Origin: CBDCWO01 sp965223405
GTDB taxonomy: Bacteria > Bacteroidota > Bacteroidia > Chitinophagales > Saprospiraceae
NCBI GenBank assembly: GCA_965223405.1
Contig: CBDCWO010000006.1
Coordinates: forward strand, 5,208,001-5,272,000
Direction of reading: 5' to 3'
Length of the DNA stretch: 64,000 nt
Positions 35,052 to 45,005 of this stretch are shown piece by piece. Below the pieces are notes generated by a model. The model saw nothing but the letters and a program-made list of their open reading frames with translations. It was not told where the DNA came from and ran no database searches. Position 1 is the first letter of the stretch; each line of letters starts with the position of its first letter. The position numbers and the translations under genes are program-made.

Positions 35052-37460
35052 ATGTGGAAAAATAATATTAAAGTAGCGATTCGAAATATCAAGAAGCACC
35101 GGATATTCTCGTTGATCAATATTTTTGGCCTGGCCGTGAGCATGAGCGTTTGTCTTTTAATCATCATGTTGATTAAGGATGCCTACCGATTTGACAAGTT
35201 TCACGATGAAGCGCAACAAACCTATAGAATAATAACAGATGCTTTCAGAAAGGGAGGAGGTAGTGAAACCTATGCAACTACTCCTTTTCCTGTTGGTAGG
35301 ACTTTGTTAAATGAATATTCCTATGCGGATGCTTGGATACCCTTGGTCAGTCGAACCAGCGGTGAATTTCAATTTGGTGATAAGACCTTATCCGTCAATG
35401 GATTGATGACAAATAGTGATTTTTTCAATGTCTTTGGATTTACTTTGCAGAGTGGCAAAGCTCAGAATGTGTTGAATAATCCGTTTCAGGTTGTGCTTAC
35501 TCCTTCGACGGCTGTAAGGTTTTTTGGAGAAGCAGATCCTATTGGTAAGATCATAGAACATCGGACTTTGGGAAACTTTACTGTTGTTGGTGTCTTAAAT
35601 GAATTTCCCGGAAAAACTCACCTGGAATTCGATCTACTTGCCTCCTTAAGTACGTTATCAACACTCGAACGAAATCATCCGGAGCTATCAAAAGTTGAAG
35701 AGAATTGGAATAATTACTACATGACATACAATTTTGTTCGCTTGAACGACAATGCCAATGTGGACCAGGTAGAAATTGCCCTTGCTCAGATCGCAGAAGA
35801 ATATTATGAAGGTGTGGTTTTGGAAACCAGGGATGAGTCCTATCGTTTTCGTCTTCAGCGCTTGGATGAGATCACTCCAGGTCCATTCATGTCTAATAAT
35901 ATGGGCCGGGGATTACCGGAATTTCTGCTGTGGTTTTTGATGGCTCTTGGTTTTATTGTTATGATCTCAGCATGTTTTAATTATACTAATTTGACTGTGG
36001 CCAGATCCATTGTGAGAGCTAAAGAAGTGGGAATTCGAAAAACTATCGGAGCAAAACCCTCTTTTATTTTTTTCCAGTTCCTGATAGAATCCATATTGAC
36101 TTCACTGTTTGCCTTACTCATCGCATTGGTTTTGGTAAGATTGACGATACCGTTGTTCAATCAACTTCAGTTTCTTGAATTTACGGATGTATCCATTGTC
36201 ATGGATGTTCCAACCATCATTTGGTTTTTGGGATTCGCAATTGTGGTTGGAATCATTGCGGGCTTGCTACCCGCCTTAGTTTTTTCCAAGTTCAAGCCGT
36301 TGACCATTATGAAAAGGGTTAATGAAGTTGCCGTATTTAAAAGATTCGGATTGCGTAAAGTTTTAGTAATTTCTCAATTTACCATTTCCCTGATCTTTTT
36401 GATACTTCTTACTATAACTTGGAAGCAGGTTCATTTTGCCATCCAAGGAAATTTTGGATTCTTGAATCATACCATGATCAATCTTGATCTGCAAAATGAA
36501 TCCTACCAAAAAGTAAGTGCCGAAGTGGAACAATTAAGCGAAGTTTCTGAAATTTCGGCAATATCACATTTGATGGGTACTTTTGCCGATAGCAAAGTAG
36601 ATGTCCGAGCACAAAGAAGTGATGATAAGGTGCCGGTGAGAGACTATTTTATCGACCATCGTTATTTGGATAATCTGGACATTGTTTTGGTGGCTGGAGA
36701 GGACTTTCCTCCCACTTTACATCAGGATCATGAAAAATTCGCCATAGTTAATCAAAAGTTTTTAAATCAGTTTCAATTAGGAACGGCTTCCGAAGCGATT
36801 GGTAAAACCATACTAATTGAAGATTCCTTACAATTAATGATTCGAGGAGTGACAGAAGACTTTTTGTACAAACCCTTGACGAATGAATTGGAACCTCTTT
36901 TATTGCGATACAATCCAGAGGGATGGAATTTTTTAAATATTCAGTTGCAACAATCAGACTTAAAGGGAGCCGTCGTCGCATTAGAGAAAACCTGGAAGAA
37001 AATCAATTCCTCTAAAACCATTGAATACTCATTTTATCATGATTCGGTGAGAGAAAACTTTGCCAATCTTTTCGATATCTTGTGGATCGTGGCTTACTTC
37101 GGATTATTAGGCATTCTAATTGCCAGTCTGGGATTGTTGGGAATGGCCATTTACTTGGTTGAGATCAAAGCCAAAGAAGTAAGTATTCGGAAAGTTGTTG
37201 GGGCCAGTAGTGTCCAGCTGATTAAGCTTCTCTCAAAGGGGTTTGTATGGATACTGCTCATTGCCTGTATTGTAGGTATCCCGCTTAGTCTCTTGCTCGC
37301 TCAACAATTACTTCAAATATTTGCGTTTAGGATACCAATAGGTATGTCTGTTATAATTCCAGGGGTGGTGCTGCTCTTATTTTTTGGTATTTCCACTATA
37401 GGCTCCCAGGCATTAAGAGCCGTGCGTTCCAATCCCATCAACTATTTACATGATGATTAA
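35052..37460 (+). CDS. ABC permease 8 of 15 (FtsX/MacB-type)
   Basis: 802 aa, 75 bp after permease 7. The first coupling block is RAKEVGIRKTIGAKPSF, then AGLLPALVFSKFKPLTIM. The second periplasmic domain is diverged (VTEDFLYKPL), and the segment before TM6 reads FYHDSVRENFANLFD where most copies have FLDExFxxLYxxE. The second coupling block is KEVSIRKVVGAS (708), with a C-terminus of NPINYLHDD, one of four copies ending in Asp. The gene is intact with normal spacing. Confidence 0.94.
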   Translation: MWKNNIKVAIRNIKKHRIFSLINIFGLAVSMSVCLLIIMLIKDAYRFDKFHDEAQQTYRIITDAFRKGGGSETYATTPFPVGRTLLNEYSYADAWIPLVSRTSGEFQFGDKTLSVNGLMTNSDFFNVFGFTLQSGKAQNVLNNPFQVVLTPSTAVRFFGEADPIGKIIEHRTLGNFTVVGVLNEFPGKTHLEFDLLASLSTLSTLERNHPELSKVEENWNNYYMTYNFVRLNDNANVDQVEIALAQIAEEYYEGVVLETRDESYRFRLQRLDEITPGPFMSNNMGRGLPEFLLWFLMALGFIVMISACFNYTNLTVARSIVRAKEVGIRKTIGAKPSFIFFQFLIESILTSLFALLIALVLVRLTIPLFNQLQFLEFTDVSIVMDVPTIIWFLGFAIVVGIIAGLLPALVFSKFKPLTIMKRVNEVAVFKRFGLRKVLVISQFTISLIFLILLTITWKQVHFAIQGNFGFLNHTMINLDLQNESYQKVSAEVEQLSEVSEISAISHLMGTFADSKVDVRAQRSDDKVPVRDYFIDHRYLDNLDIVLVAGEDFPPTLHQDHEKFAIVNQKFLNQFQLGTASEAIGKTILIEDSLQLMIRGVTEDFLYKPLTNELEPLLLRYNPEGWNFLNIQLQQSDLKGAVVALEKTWKKINSSKTIEYSFYHDSVRENFANLFDILWIVAYFGLLGILIASLGLLGMAIYLVEIKAKEVSIRKVVGASSVQLIKLLSKGFVWILLIACIVGIPLSLLLAQQLLQIFAFRIPIGMSVIIPGVVLLLFFGISTIGSQALRAVRSNPINYLHDD

Positions 37461-37513
37461 GTCAAATTTGTACTCGAGACAATCTGCATAATTACTAAAA
37501 CAAATAACTCAAA

Positions 37514-39970
37514 ATGATCTCAAACTATTTAAAAGTTTCGATAAGAAATTTATGGAAAAATAAACTTTTCAGCTTAACCAACATTGTTGGTTTGGCCATT
37601 GGTGTGGCTTGCTGTATGTTAATCCTACTTTTTGTCGGGTATGAATTGAGTTACGAGAAATGGAATCCAAAATCGAACCGTATCTATCGTCCCTACATGG
37701 ATATCAATTTTGGAGGAACCTTAATGACAGCAGCAGTCACCGGTGCAGTTATGGGACCAGATATTGCGGATGAATTGCCGGAAGTTGAAAACTGGTGTCG
37801 CTTCAGGGATTATGGAAGTTATTTGATGAGAATTGAGGGTTCCGGTAATAGCAACATACGAGAAGAAAATGTCTTGACCGCAGATAGTACTTTTTTTGAT
37901 TTATTTCCTGTCAAACTGTTAAGTGGTGATGTCCATTCGGCATTAGTAGCTCCAAATACATTGATCTTGTCAAGAACGAAGGCTAGCATGTATTTCGGAG
38001 GAATTGAAAAAGCTATTGGCCGGACTTTAATTTTAGATAATGAAGATCTTTGGAAAATAACCGGAGTTTATGAAGATATCCCCTTTACAACTCACTTTAA
38101 AGCGGATTTCCTATTGTCTATGAACGGCAATCAGGAGGTCGCCGATTCACCTCCTTTGTGGGCCGTAAATAACAATTTTCATACCTACATTTTACTCAAA
38201 GAAGGTGTCGATGGGGAAGTATTTGAAACGAAGTTTGATGCTTTGTCCATAGAGAAAATGGAAAACACATCGAGTCAGCTACTGGGGATGACACTATCTG
38301 AATTTGAAGCTACAGGACAATATGCCCGTTATGGATTGCAAAAGCTAAATGACATCCATTTACATTCCGATTTACAAGTTGAATTAGATGCCAATGGCAG
38401 TTATAAATATGTGGTCATTTTTATCACCATTGCCCTTTTTGTCCTATTGATTGCTTGCATAAACTTTATGAATTTGACCACCGCTAAATCGTCACAAAGA
38501 AGCAAAGAAATTGGAGTTCGTAAAGTTCTGGGAAGTAACCGGTCGCGCCTTATAGCGCAATTTTTTAGTGAAACTACCATCATGTCAACGGTTGCAGTTA
38601 TGCTGGGTCTTGCGTTAGCTTCTATGGCTTTACCCTGGTTTAATGAACTAACCACCCGATCCATGAATATGCCCTGGTCTCATCCTGGATTTTGGTTCAT
38701 TCTTATTGCTGGTATCTTGTTAGTCAGCTTATTAGCCGGTAGTTATCCTGCATTGTTCTTATCCTCTTTTGACCCTATTCAATCCTTGAAACCTGTTCGG
38801 GCCATTCAGGGAAAACACGTAGGCCTGCGAAGTTCTTTGGTCGTTTTTCAATTTGTAATCGCCATAACCCTAATAATAGGCACCATACTTATAAACAACC
38901 AGTTGCAATACATTCAGGCCAAGAAACTTGGATTTGTTAAAGACCAGGTGATCGTGGTCAATGATGCCTATGCATTGGAAGGTAATGTGGATGCATTCAA
39001 ACAACATATTTTGCAGAATCCATCCATTGAAATGGCATCGGTGAGCTCCTATCTGCCCATACCATCCGCCAGAAACAATACGACTTTTTCGCAATCCAGG
39101 GAATTTAGACAAGATCACGCGCTGAATATGCAACGGTGGGCAGTAGACCATGATTACCTGTCTACGATTGGATTGGAAATATCAGAAGGAAGATATTTTG
39201 ATCGATCATTTCCTACCGACAGTCAGGGTGTGGTACTAAATGAAGAGGCGGTTAAAATACTGGGCTATGAGAACCCCATTGGCAATAAACTGTATGGCAT
39301 GAGCGGTAATTTTGATGGTGCACCGAGACCAGAGGATTTTATAGAATACACCATTTTGGGAGTGGTAAAGAATTTCCATTTCGAGAGTTTAAGGGAAACA
39401 ATTGGACCGTTAGGCCTGTTTTTGGGAAGGTCAACAGGAAGAATCTCTTTGAGATATCAAGCTGAGGAGAGTAAACAGGTAATTGCCTATCTGGAGGACA
39501 CCTGGAAATCAATGGCGCCTACTCAACCTTTTTCCTATCAGTTTATGGATAACTCATTTCGCAAAATGTATGAATCGGAACAGCGAATAGGGTCTATTGC
39601 ACTGATATTTTCATTTCTTGCTATCCTAGTATCTTGCCTTGGCCTCTTTGGACTTGCCAGTTTTATTACCGAACAACGTACTAAAGAAATTGGTATTCGC
39701 AAAGTATTAGGAGCTAGTGTTCCCAGTATTGTAACACTACTTTCCAAAGACTTCTTAAAGTTAGTGCTGATATCTTTGGTAATCGCAATTCCAATCTCTT
39801 GGTACTCGATGAATAAATGGCTGCAAGATTTTGCCTATCGCATCGATATTACCTGGCAGGTCTTTTTGTTGGCAGGATGTCTGGCGGTATTAATCGCTTT
39901 CTTTACTATCTGTTTTCAAAGTATTAAAGCAGCTGTGGCCAATCCTGTTAATTCTATAAAAAGTGAATAA
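37514..39970 (+). CDS. ABC permease 9 of 15 (FtsX/MacB-type), longest copy
   Basis: 818 aa. The extra length lies partly in the second periplasmic domain, where a loop GMSGNFDGAPRPEDFIEY precedes VVKNFHFESL. The first coupling block is RSKEIGVRKVLGSNRSRL, then AGSYPALFLSSFDPIQSL, and the segment before TM6 is FMDNSFRKMYESEQR. The second coupling block KEIGIRKVLGAS begins at 724. It ends NPVNSIKSE, a tail shared with permeases 10 and 11 (SIKSE/AIKSE), so these three neighbours are probably a younger duplication group. Gap before it is 53 bp. Confidence 0.94.
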   Translation: MISNYLKVSIRNLWKNKLFSLTNIVGLAIGVACCMLILLFVGYELSYEKWNPKSNRIYRPYMDINFGGTLMTAAVTGAVMGPDIADELPEVENWCRFRDYGSYLMRIEGSGNSNIREENVLTADSTFFDLFPVKLLSGDVHSALVAPNTLILSRTKASMYFGGIEKAIGRTLILDNEDLWKITGVYEDIPFTTHFKADFLLSMNGNQEVADSPPLWAVNNNFHTYILLKEGVDGEVFETKFDALSIEKMENTSSQLLGMTLSEFEATGQYARYGLQKLNDIHLHSDLQVELDANGSYKYVVIFITIALFVLLIACINFMNLTTAKSSQRSKEIGVRKVLGSNRSRLIAQFFSETTIMSTVAVMLGLALASMALPWFNELTTRSMNMPWSHPGFWFILIAGILLVSLLAGSYPALFLSSFDPIQSLKPVRAIQGKHVGLRSSLVVFQFVIAITLIIGTILINNQLQYIQAKKLGFVKDQVIVVNDAYALEGNVDAFKQHILQNPSIEMASVSSYLPIPSARNNTTFSQSREFRQDHALNMQRWAVDHDYLSTIGLEISEGRYFDRSFPTDSQGVVLNEEAVKILGYENPIGNKLYGMSGNFDGAPRPEDFIEYTILGVVKNFHFESLRETIGPLGLFLGRSTGRISLRYQAEESKQVIAYLEDTWKSMAPTQPFSYQFMDNSFRKMYESEQRIGSIALIFSFLAILVSCLGLFGLASFITEQRTKEIGIRKVLGASVPSIVTLLSKDFLKLVLISLVIAIPISWYSMNKWLQDFAYRIDITWQVFLLAGCLAVLIAFFTICFQSIKAAVANPVNSIKSE

Positions 39971-39991
39971 ATATAACCGTAAGATGTAATT

Positions 39992-42424
39992 ATGATCTTC
40001 AATCATTTCAAATATTCGGTACGAACTATTTACAAATTTAAGATCTATTCTGCAATTAAAATGGTTGGATTGGCCATTGGCATTGCTGCGGCTATGCTAA
40101 TATTTCGCATGCTAAAATATGAAACCAGTTTCAATAAGAATTTTTCAAATTACGATCGAGTCGCGCGAATTGTCCATATCCAAAAAGATAAAGATCAGGA
40201 GGAGGACCATGGAGCTTGTACTCCAATCCCCGCTATGGATGAAATGCAGAATACGATACCACAGTTTGATGAATTGGTGCGGATAAAAGAAATGTGGTCC
40301 GGATTGACGGTTCCAGATCCGGCAGGTGGCAATCCCTTAAAAAAAATGGCTGTTGGCAATGAGCAGATTTCATTCTTTGTAGAAAACTCATTTTTTGAAA
40401 TTTTTAATTTGAAATGGCTGGCCGGAAACCAAAAGACGGCCTTGTCAACTCCAGGGACCATTGTATTGACGCGCCAATGGGCAGAGAAATGTTTCGGTTC
40501 CTGGGATAAAGCGATGGGTGAAACCTTACTAATAGACAATGTCACACCTGTACAGGTGGAAGGGGTAGTGGATGACCTACCTCCAAATTGCGATTTCCCC
40601 ATCCAATATTTGGTTTCATATGAAACGCTTAAATCCAATCCTATACAATTCTTTCATTCTGAACATTGGGGATCGTGCAGTAGTAATGACCAAGTTTATG
40701 TATTACTTTCAGAAAATGCAGATCGCAAAAGTATTAATGCGGAGCTGGCAAAAATCGGCGGTGAGCACTATAGCAATAGGGCCGGAGAACAGATCAAGTT
40801 TCATTACCTGCAGGACTTGTCCGACCTCCATTACAATCAAAATATTGGTCATTCAGGTACGCATTACATGACCAGGAGTAGATTGACCATATTATCCATG
40901 ATTGGCATCCTAATTCTTTTCATGGCGTGTTTTAACTTTATTAATCTGGCTACCGCACAAGCCACGCTCCGGATTAAAGAAGTAGGTGTCCGTAAGACTT
41001 TAGGGAGCAATACCAAGCAATTAGTCACCCAATTTATGGTTGAAACTACCTTCATCGTATTCGTGTCAGTTTTATTGGGCAGCATTCTTGCCTATACCAT
41101 GATTCCCTGGTTGAGCCAAATATCACACGTACCTGTTACCACGGACTTTTTAACCGATCCCAACACCATAATTTTTTTGGGTATCACTGTGGTCGGAGTG
41201 ACCATTCTCGCCGGATTATATCCTTCAGTAATTCTTTCCAATAGCAAACCCTCCGTGGCTTTATATAAAAAAGGAAATAACCCCAAATCGAATACAAATC
41301 TATTGAGAAAAACTTTGGTGGTTTTACAGTTTGCCATTGCCCAAACATTAATAATAGGTGCGATTATCACGGTCTTGCAAATTGATTTTATACAATCGAA
41401 GGACTTGGGGTTTAGTAAAGACCTAGTTTATACATTCACCATAAATACGGATAGCTCATCTCTGGCACGCCAATCCAAGTTGAAACATATGATCAGCCAA
41501 ATTCCGGGTGTTCAATCCCTAAGTTTTAGTAGTGATCAGCCTCTTAGTGGAAATACCTGGAGTACAAACTTCAGATTTGGAGATCATCCGGAAGATGAAC
41601 CTTTTTCGGTTACCCTAAAATTTTGTGATGAAGAATATCAGACTACTTACGGTCTCAATTTGTTGGCGGGAAATTGGTTGGCAAAATCGGATACCATGCG
41701 CGAGGCAGTGGTGAACCAAACCCTCTTGACGATGCTGGGTATGCAAAATCCACAAGAGGCTATTAACCAGAAAATTAGAATCGGTAGCCGTCGGGTTTTG
41801 AATATTGCCGGCGTAGTACAGGATTTTCATACCCATTCGATGCGTACCGCTCATATGCCATTGGTCATGTCTACGCGCAGTGAATTCTATTGGGAAGCTG
41901 GAGTAAAAATCGAGCGAGAAAATGTCACATCTTCCACTACTCAAATTCAGAATGTTTTTGATCGAGTATATCCGGAACAAGTATTTGAAGGTCATTTTTT
42001 AGATGAGCGCATTGCCATGTTTTATGAGGATGAAAGAAATATGGCTAATACTTCACGTGCATTTGGCCTATTGGCGATTTTGATTTCCTGCCTGGGATTA
42101 TTTGGATTGGCTGCACATACAGCAAATCTACGGACCAAAGAAATTGGCATCCGGAAAGTATTGGGATCCACTACCATCGCCATTGTTACTTTGTTATCCA
42201 AAGAGTTCCTCAAACTCGTCTTGTTCTCACTGATATTTGCCGTTCCTATTGGATATTACATCATGCAAAAATGGCTGGAAAATTTTGTGTACCGAATCGA
42301 AATGGATTGGTGGATCTTCTTATTGACGGGATTGATCACGATTATAATTGCCTTTTTCACAGTGGGTTATCAAAGCGCCAAAGCCGCGCTAGCGAATCCC
42401 ATTAACTCAATAAAAAGTGAATAA
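39992..42424 (+). CDS. ABC permease 10 of 15 (FtsX/MacB-type)
   Basis: 810 aa, 21 bp after permease 9. The N-terminus MIFNHFKYSVRTIYKFK is family-like. The first coupling block is RIKEVGVRKTLGSNTKQL after NFINLATAQ, then AGLYPSVILSNSKPSVAL. The second periplasmic domain has VQDFHTHSM in place of DFHFxSL, then FLDERIAMFYEDERN. The second coupling block KEIGIRKVLGST begins at 716, with a NPINSIKSE tail. Two short charged runs (HIQKDKDQEED) sit just after TM1 at the start of the first periplasmic domain. Confidence 0.94.
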   Translation: MIFNHFKYSVRTIYKFKIYSAIKMVGLAIGIAAAMLIFRMLKYETSFNKNFSNYDRVARIVHIQKDKDQEEDHGACTPIPAMDEMQNTIPQFDELVRIKEMWSGLTVPDPAGGNPLKKMAVGNEQISFFVENSFFEIFNLKWLAGNQKTALSTPGTIVLTRQWAEKCFGSWDKAMGETLLIDNVTPVQVEGVVDDLPPNCDFPIQYLVSYETLKSNPIQFFHSEHWGSCSSNDQVYVLLSENADRKSINAELAKIGGEHYSNRAGEQIKFHYLQDLSDLHYNQNIGHSGTHYMTRSRLTILSMIGILILFMACFNFINLATAQATLRIKEVGVRKTLGSNTKQLVTQFMVETTFIVFVSVLLGSILAYTMIPWLSQISHVPVTTDFLTDPNTIIFLGITVVGVTILAGLYPSVILSNSKPSVALYKKGNNPKSNTNLLRKTLVVLQFAIAQTLIIGAIITVLQIDFIQSKDLGFSKDLVYTFTINTDSSSLARQSKLKHMISQIPGVQSLSFSSDQPLSGNTWSTNFRFGDHPEDEPFSVTLKFCDEEYQTTYGLNLLAGNWLAKSDTMREAVVNQTLLTMLGMQNPQEAINQKIRIGSRRVLNIAGVVQDFHTHSMRTAHMPLVMSTRSEFYWEAGVKIERENVTSSTTQIQNVFDRVYPEQVFEGHFLDERIAMFYEDERNMANTSRAFGLLAILISCLGLFGLAAHTANLRTKEIGIRKVLGSTTIAIVTLLSKEFLKLVLFSLIFAVPIGYYIMQKWLENFVYRIEMDWWIFLLTGLITIIIAFFTVGYQSAKAALANPINSIKSE

Positions 42425-42503
42425 TGGATTCGAATAATTTCACAATCTTCAATGATATAGAATGTAACTATTTGAAAACTAGAATTAATTAAAGCAAACA
42501 ATC

Positions 42504-44933
42504 ATGTTCATAAATTATCTAAAAATAGCCGTTCGAAACTTGGTTAAATTAAAAGGTTTTACAGCCTTGAATATTCTTGGATTGGCTATTGGAATTGCAG
42601 CTAGCTTGCTGATTATCCAATATCTCCGAGCTGAGTTGTTGGTTGATAAGCATCATGCAAATTTGGAAAACATTTATCGCATCAAAACCACATTTAATTT
42701 GGGAGAAAACGAATCTGAAACTGCCACCAGTCCTTCTCCCTTGGCTTGGACTTTGGTAAATGACTTCCCTGAGGTTAAACAAGCTTGTCGATTAATTAAA
42801 GCGCCTAGTGTTAGCCAATATTTGATCAAATTTGAAGACAAGTCGTTTTTTGAACCCCGAGGATATTATGTGGACAGCACCTTTTTTGATTTATTCACTT
42901 TTCAATTCATTGAAGGCAGCCCGAGATCAGCTATTAAATCTCCTAATGAGGTGGTCATTTCAGATCGTATTGCTAATAAATTGTTTGATGGATCTGATGC
43001 CCTTGGAAAATCGGTTGAAATCAGCTCGCAATGGGGTGTTGATCTATATAAAATCACCGGGGTGTTTAAGTTGGATAGATATCCATCGCACCTAGATGGC
43101 GAAATTTATATTAATTTGAGAAGTGGAGCCATTGGCCGAACCTTTTATGATTTGAAGGAATGGGCAGGTAATAATTTATATCTCACCTATATTGAATTAA
43201 ACCAAAATGCAAGTGCCGATGGATTGGAGGCGAAATTTCCAGACTTGGTGGAATCTACAGCCGGTGACAAACTACGGACCTTAGGTTTTTCCAAAAGTCA
43301 TCATTTAGAACCGCTGAAGGATATTTACTTAAAATCGGATGTTGCCTTTCAAATTGGCCCTAAGGGTAATGAATCCATGATTTATATATTAGGGATCATT
43401 GCTCTATTTATCCTCATTATTGCTTGCATCAATTTTATGAATTTGGCAACTGCCAAGGCTACGTTGAGAACCAAAGAAGTCGCTGTAAGAAAAGTAGTAG
43501 GAGCATCGCGTAAAATTTTATCCGGACAATTCATGACAGAAACTATAGTTTACACATTGATTGCTCTCATTTGCGCTTTATCGATTGCTTTTCTGGTTTT
43601 ACCCTGGTTTAATCATTTAGCTGGTAAATCAATACGTCTGGATATTTTGAATGATCGCCATTTACTGCTTTGGATGGGAGGAATCCTAGTGATTACATCT
43701 TTACTGGCAGGAAGTTATCCCTCTCTGTACTTATCTTCTTTTAGTCCGGTTAATATCATGAGAGGTGGATCAGGGAAAGGGTTAACTGCAAAAAATATAC
43801 GTAAAGTTCTAGTTATTACTCAATTCATTATTTCTGTAGGATTAATCCAAGGCATCCTCGTAATACAGAATCAATTAGAGTTTGTGGGCTCAAAAAGCCT
43901 GGGGTTCAATCAGGAAGAAAAAATTGTGATTCCATTGAATACCCCAGAATCAGCGCGTAAATACCAAATATTAAAAAATGAAATGTTAAATGATCCTGAG
44001 ATTTTAGCGGTTGGTGGATCCAGCACGATTCCAGGAGAAATGAGTCCAATGGATGGTTTGTATTACGGAGAGGGACAAAATCCTAATCACAATGTACATG
44101 CCAATGTCAATTGGGTTGATCCAGATTACCTTTCATTGATGGGTTTTAATCTTCAAGAGGGTCGTTTGTTTTCTGTGGACAGATTGGCCGATACAGTTCG
44201 ATCTGTGATAATTACAAAAGGTATGATCGCTGACCTTGGTTATACTATGGAGAATGCTGTAGGAAGGAATTTATATTCAACCTGGGACGGTATTACAAGA
44301 AATTATGCCATAATTGGTGTTATTGATGAATTCCATGATCGTAGCTTATACGATGAAGTTGGAGAGAATATATTTTTCTGGGATTCCAATGCCGATCCTG
44401 GTTATATAGTCGCATCGATTTCTACCAACGAGATTAATGAGCTTGTAAGTAAAATGGAGTCTAAATGGAAAGCTCATGTACAGGCAGATCCGTTTGAGTT
44501 TTATTTTTTGGACGACCGATTGCAAAAAGCTTATGAGACGGATCAACGTGTTGGAGGTTTAATATTCACTTTTACCCTTCTTGCCATTTTTATTTCCTGT
44601 TTAGGACTCTTCGGATTGGCGGCATTTGCCGCAGAAACAAGGAGGAGAGAAATTGGAGTGCGCAAGGTGCTGGGGGCATCCGTATCAGGGATTGTTTCTC
44701 TCTTATCAAAGGAATACCTGATTTTAGTGATTGTGGCAATTGTGATTGCTACACCCCTTACCTGGCATTTGATGAATAAGTGGTTGCAAAATTTTCATTA
44801 CCACATAGATTTGTCTTGGATCACATTTTTTGTTGCAGGGATAGTTGCTCTTTCGATTGCGGTTTGTACTGTTGGATTTCAAGGAATAAGGGCAGCGACA
44901 AGCCATCCGGTCAACGCCATAAAAAGTGAATAA
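42504..44933 (+). CDS. ABC permease 11 of 15 (FtsX/MacB-type)
   Basis: 809 aa, 79 bp after permease 10. The first coupling block is RTKEVAVRKVVGASRKIL after NFMNLATAK, close to that of permease 10. The loop is AGSYPSLYLSSFSPVNIM. The second periplasmic block reads IDEFHDRSL, and before TM6 FLDDRLQKAYETDQR. The second coupling block is REIGVRKVLGAS (715), with RREIG instead of TKEIG. The tail is HPVNAIKSE. The antisense and +1 frames inside it are shadows. Intact, typical spacing. Confidence 0.94.
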   Translation: MFINYLKIAVRNLVKLKGFTALNILGLAIGIAASLLIIQYLRAELLVDKHHANLENIYRIKTTFNLGENESETATSPSPLAWTLVNDFPEVKQACRLIKAPSVSQYLIKFEDKSFFEPRGYYVDSTFFDLFTFQFIEGSPRSAIKSPNEVVISDRIANKLFDGSDALGKSVEISSQWGVDLYKITGVFKLDRYPSHLDGEIYINLRSGAIGRTFYDLKEWAGNNLYLTYIELNQNASADGLEAKFPDLVESTAGDKLRTLGFSKSHHLEPLKDIYLKSDVAFQIGPKGNESMIYILGIIALFILIIACINFMNLATAKATLRTKEVAVRKVVGASRKILSGQFMTETIVYTLIALICALSIAFLVLPWFNHLAGKSIRLDILNDRHLLLWMGGILVITSLLAGSYPSLYLSSFSPVNIMRGGSGKGLTAKNIRKVLVITQFIISVGLIQGILVIQNQLEFVGSKSLGFNQEEKIVIPLNTPESARKYQILKNEMLNDPEILAVGGSSTIPGEMSPMDGLYYGEGQNPNHNVHANVNWVDPDYLSLMGFNLQEGRLFSVDRLADTVRSVIITKGMIADLGYTMENAVGRNLYSTWDGITRNYAIIGVIDEFHDRSLYDEVGENIFFWDSNADPGYIVASISTNEINELVSKMESKWKAHVQADPFEFYFLDDRLQKAYETDQRVGGLIFTFTLLAIFISCLGLFGLAAFAAETRRREIGVRKVLGASVSGIVSLLSKEYLILVIVAIVIATPLTWHLMNKWLQNFHYHIDLSWITFFVAGIVALSIAVCTVGFQGIRAATSHPVNAIKSE

Positions 44934-45005
44934 AAACGCGTCCAGAGTTGAAGAATGAAAGATAAAATGACATGAGAATAATGCTTAATACAAAATTGCT
45001 GTAGT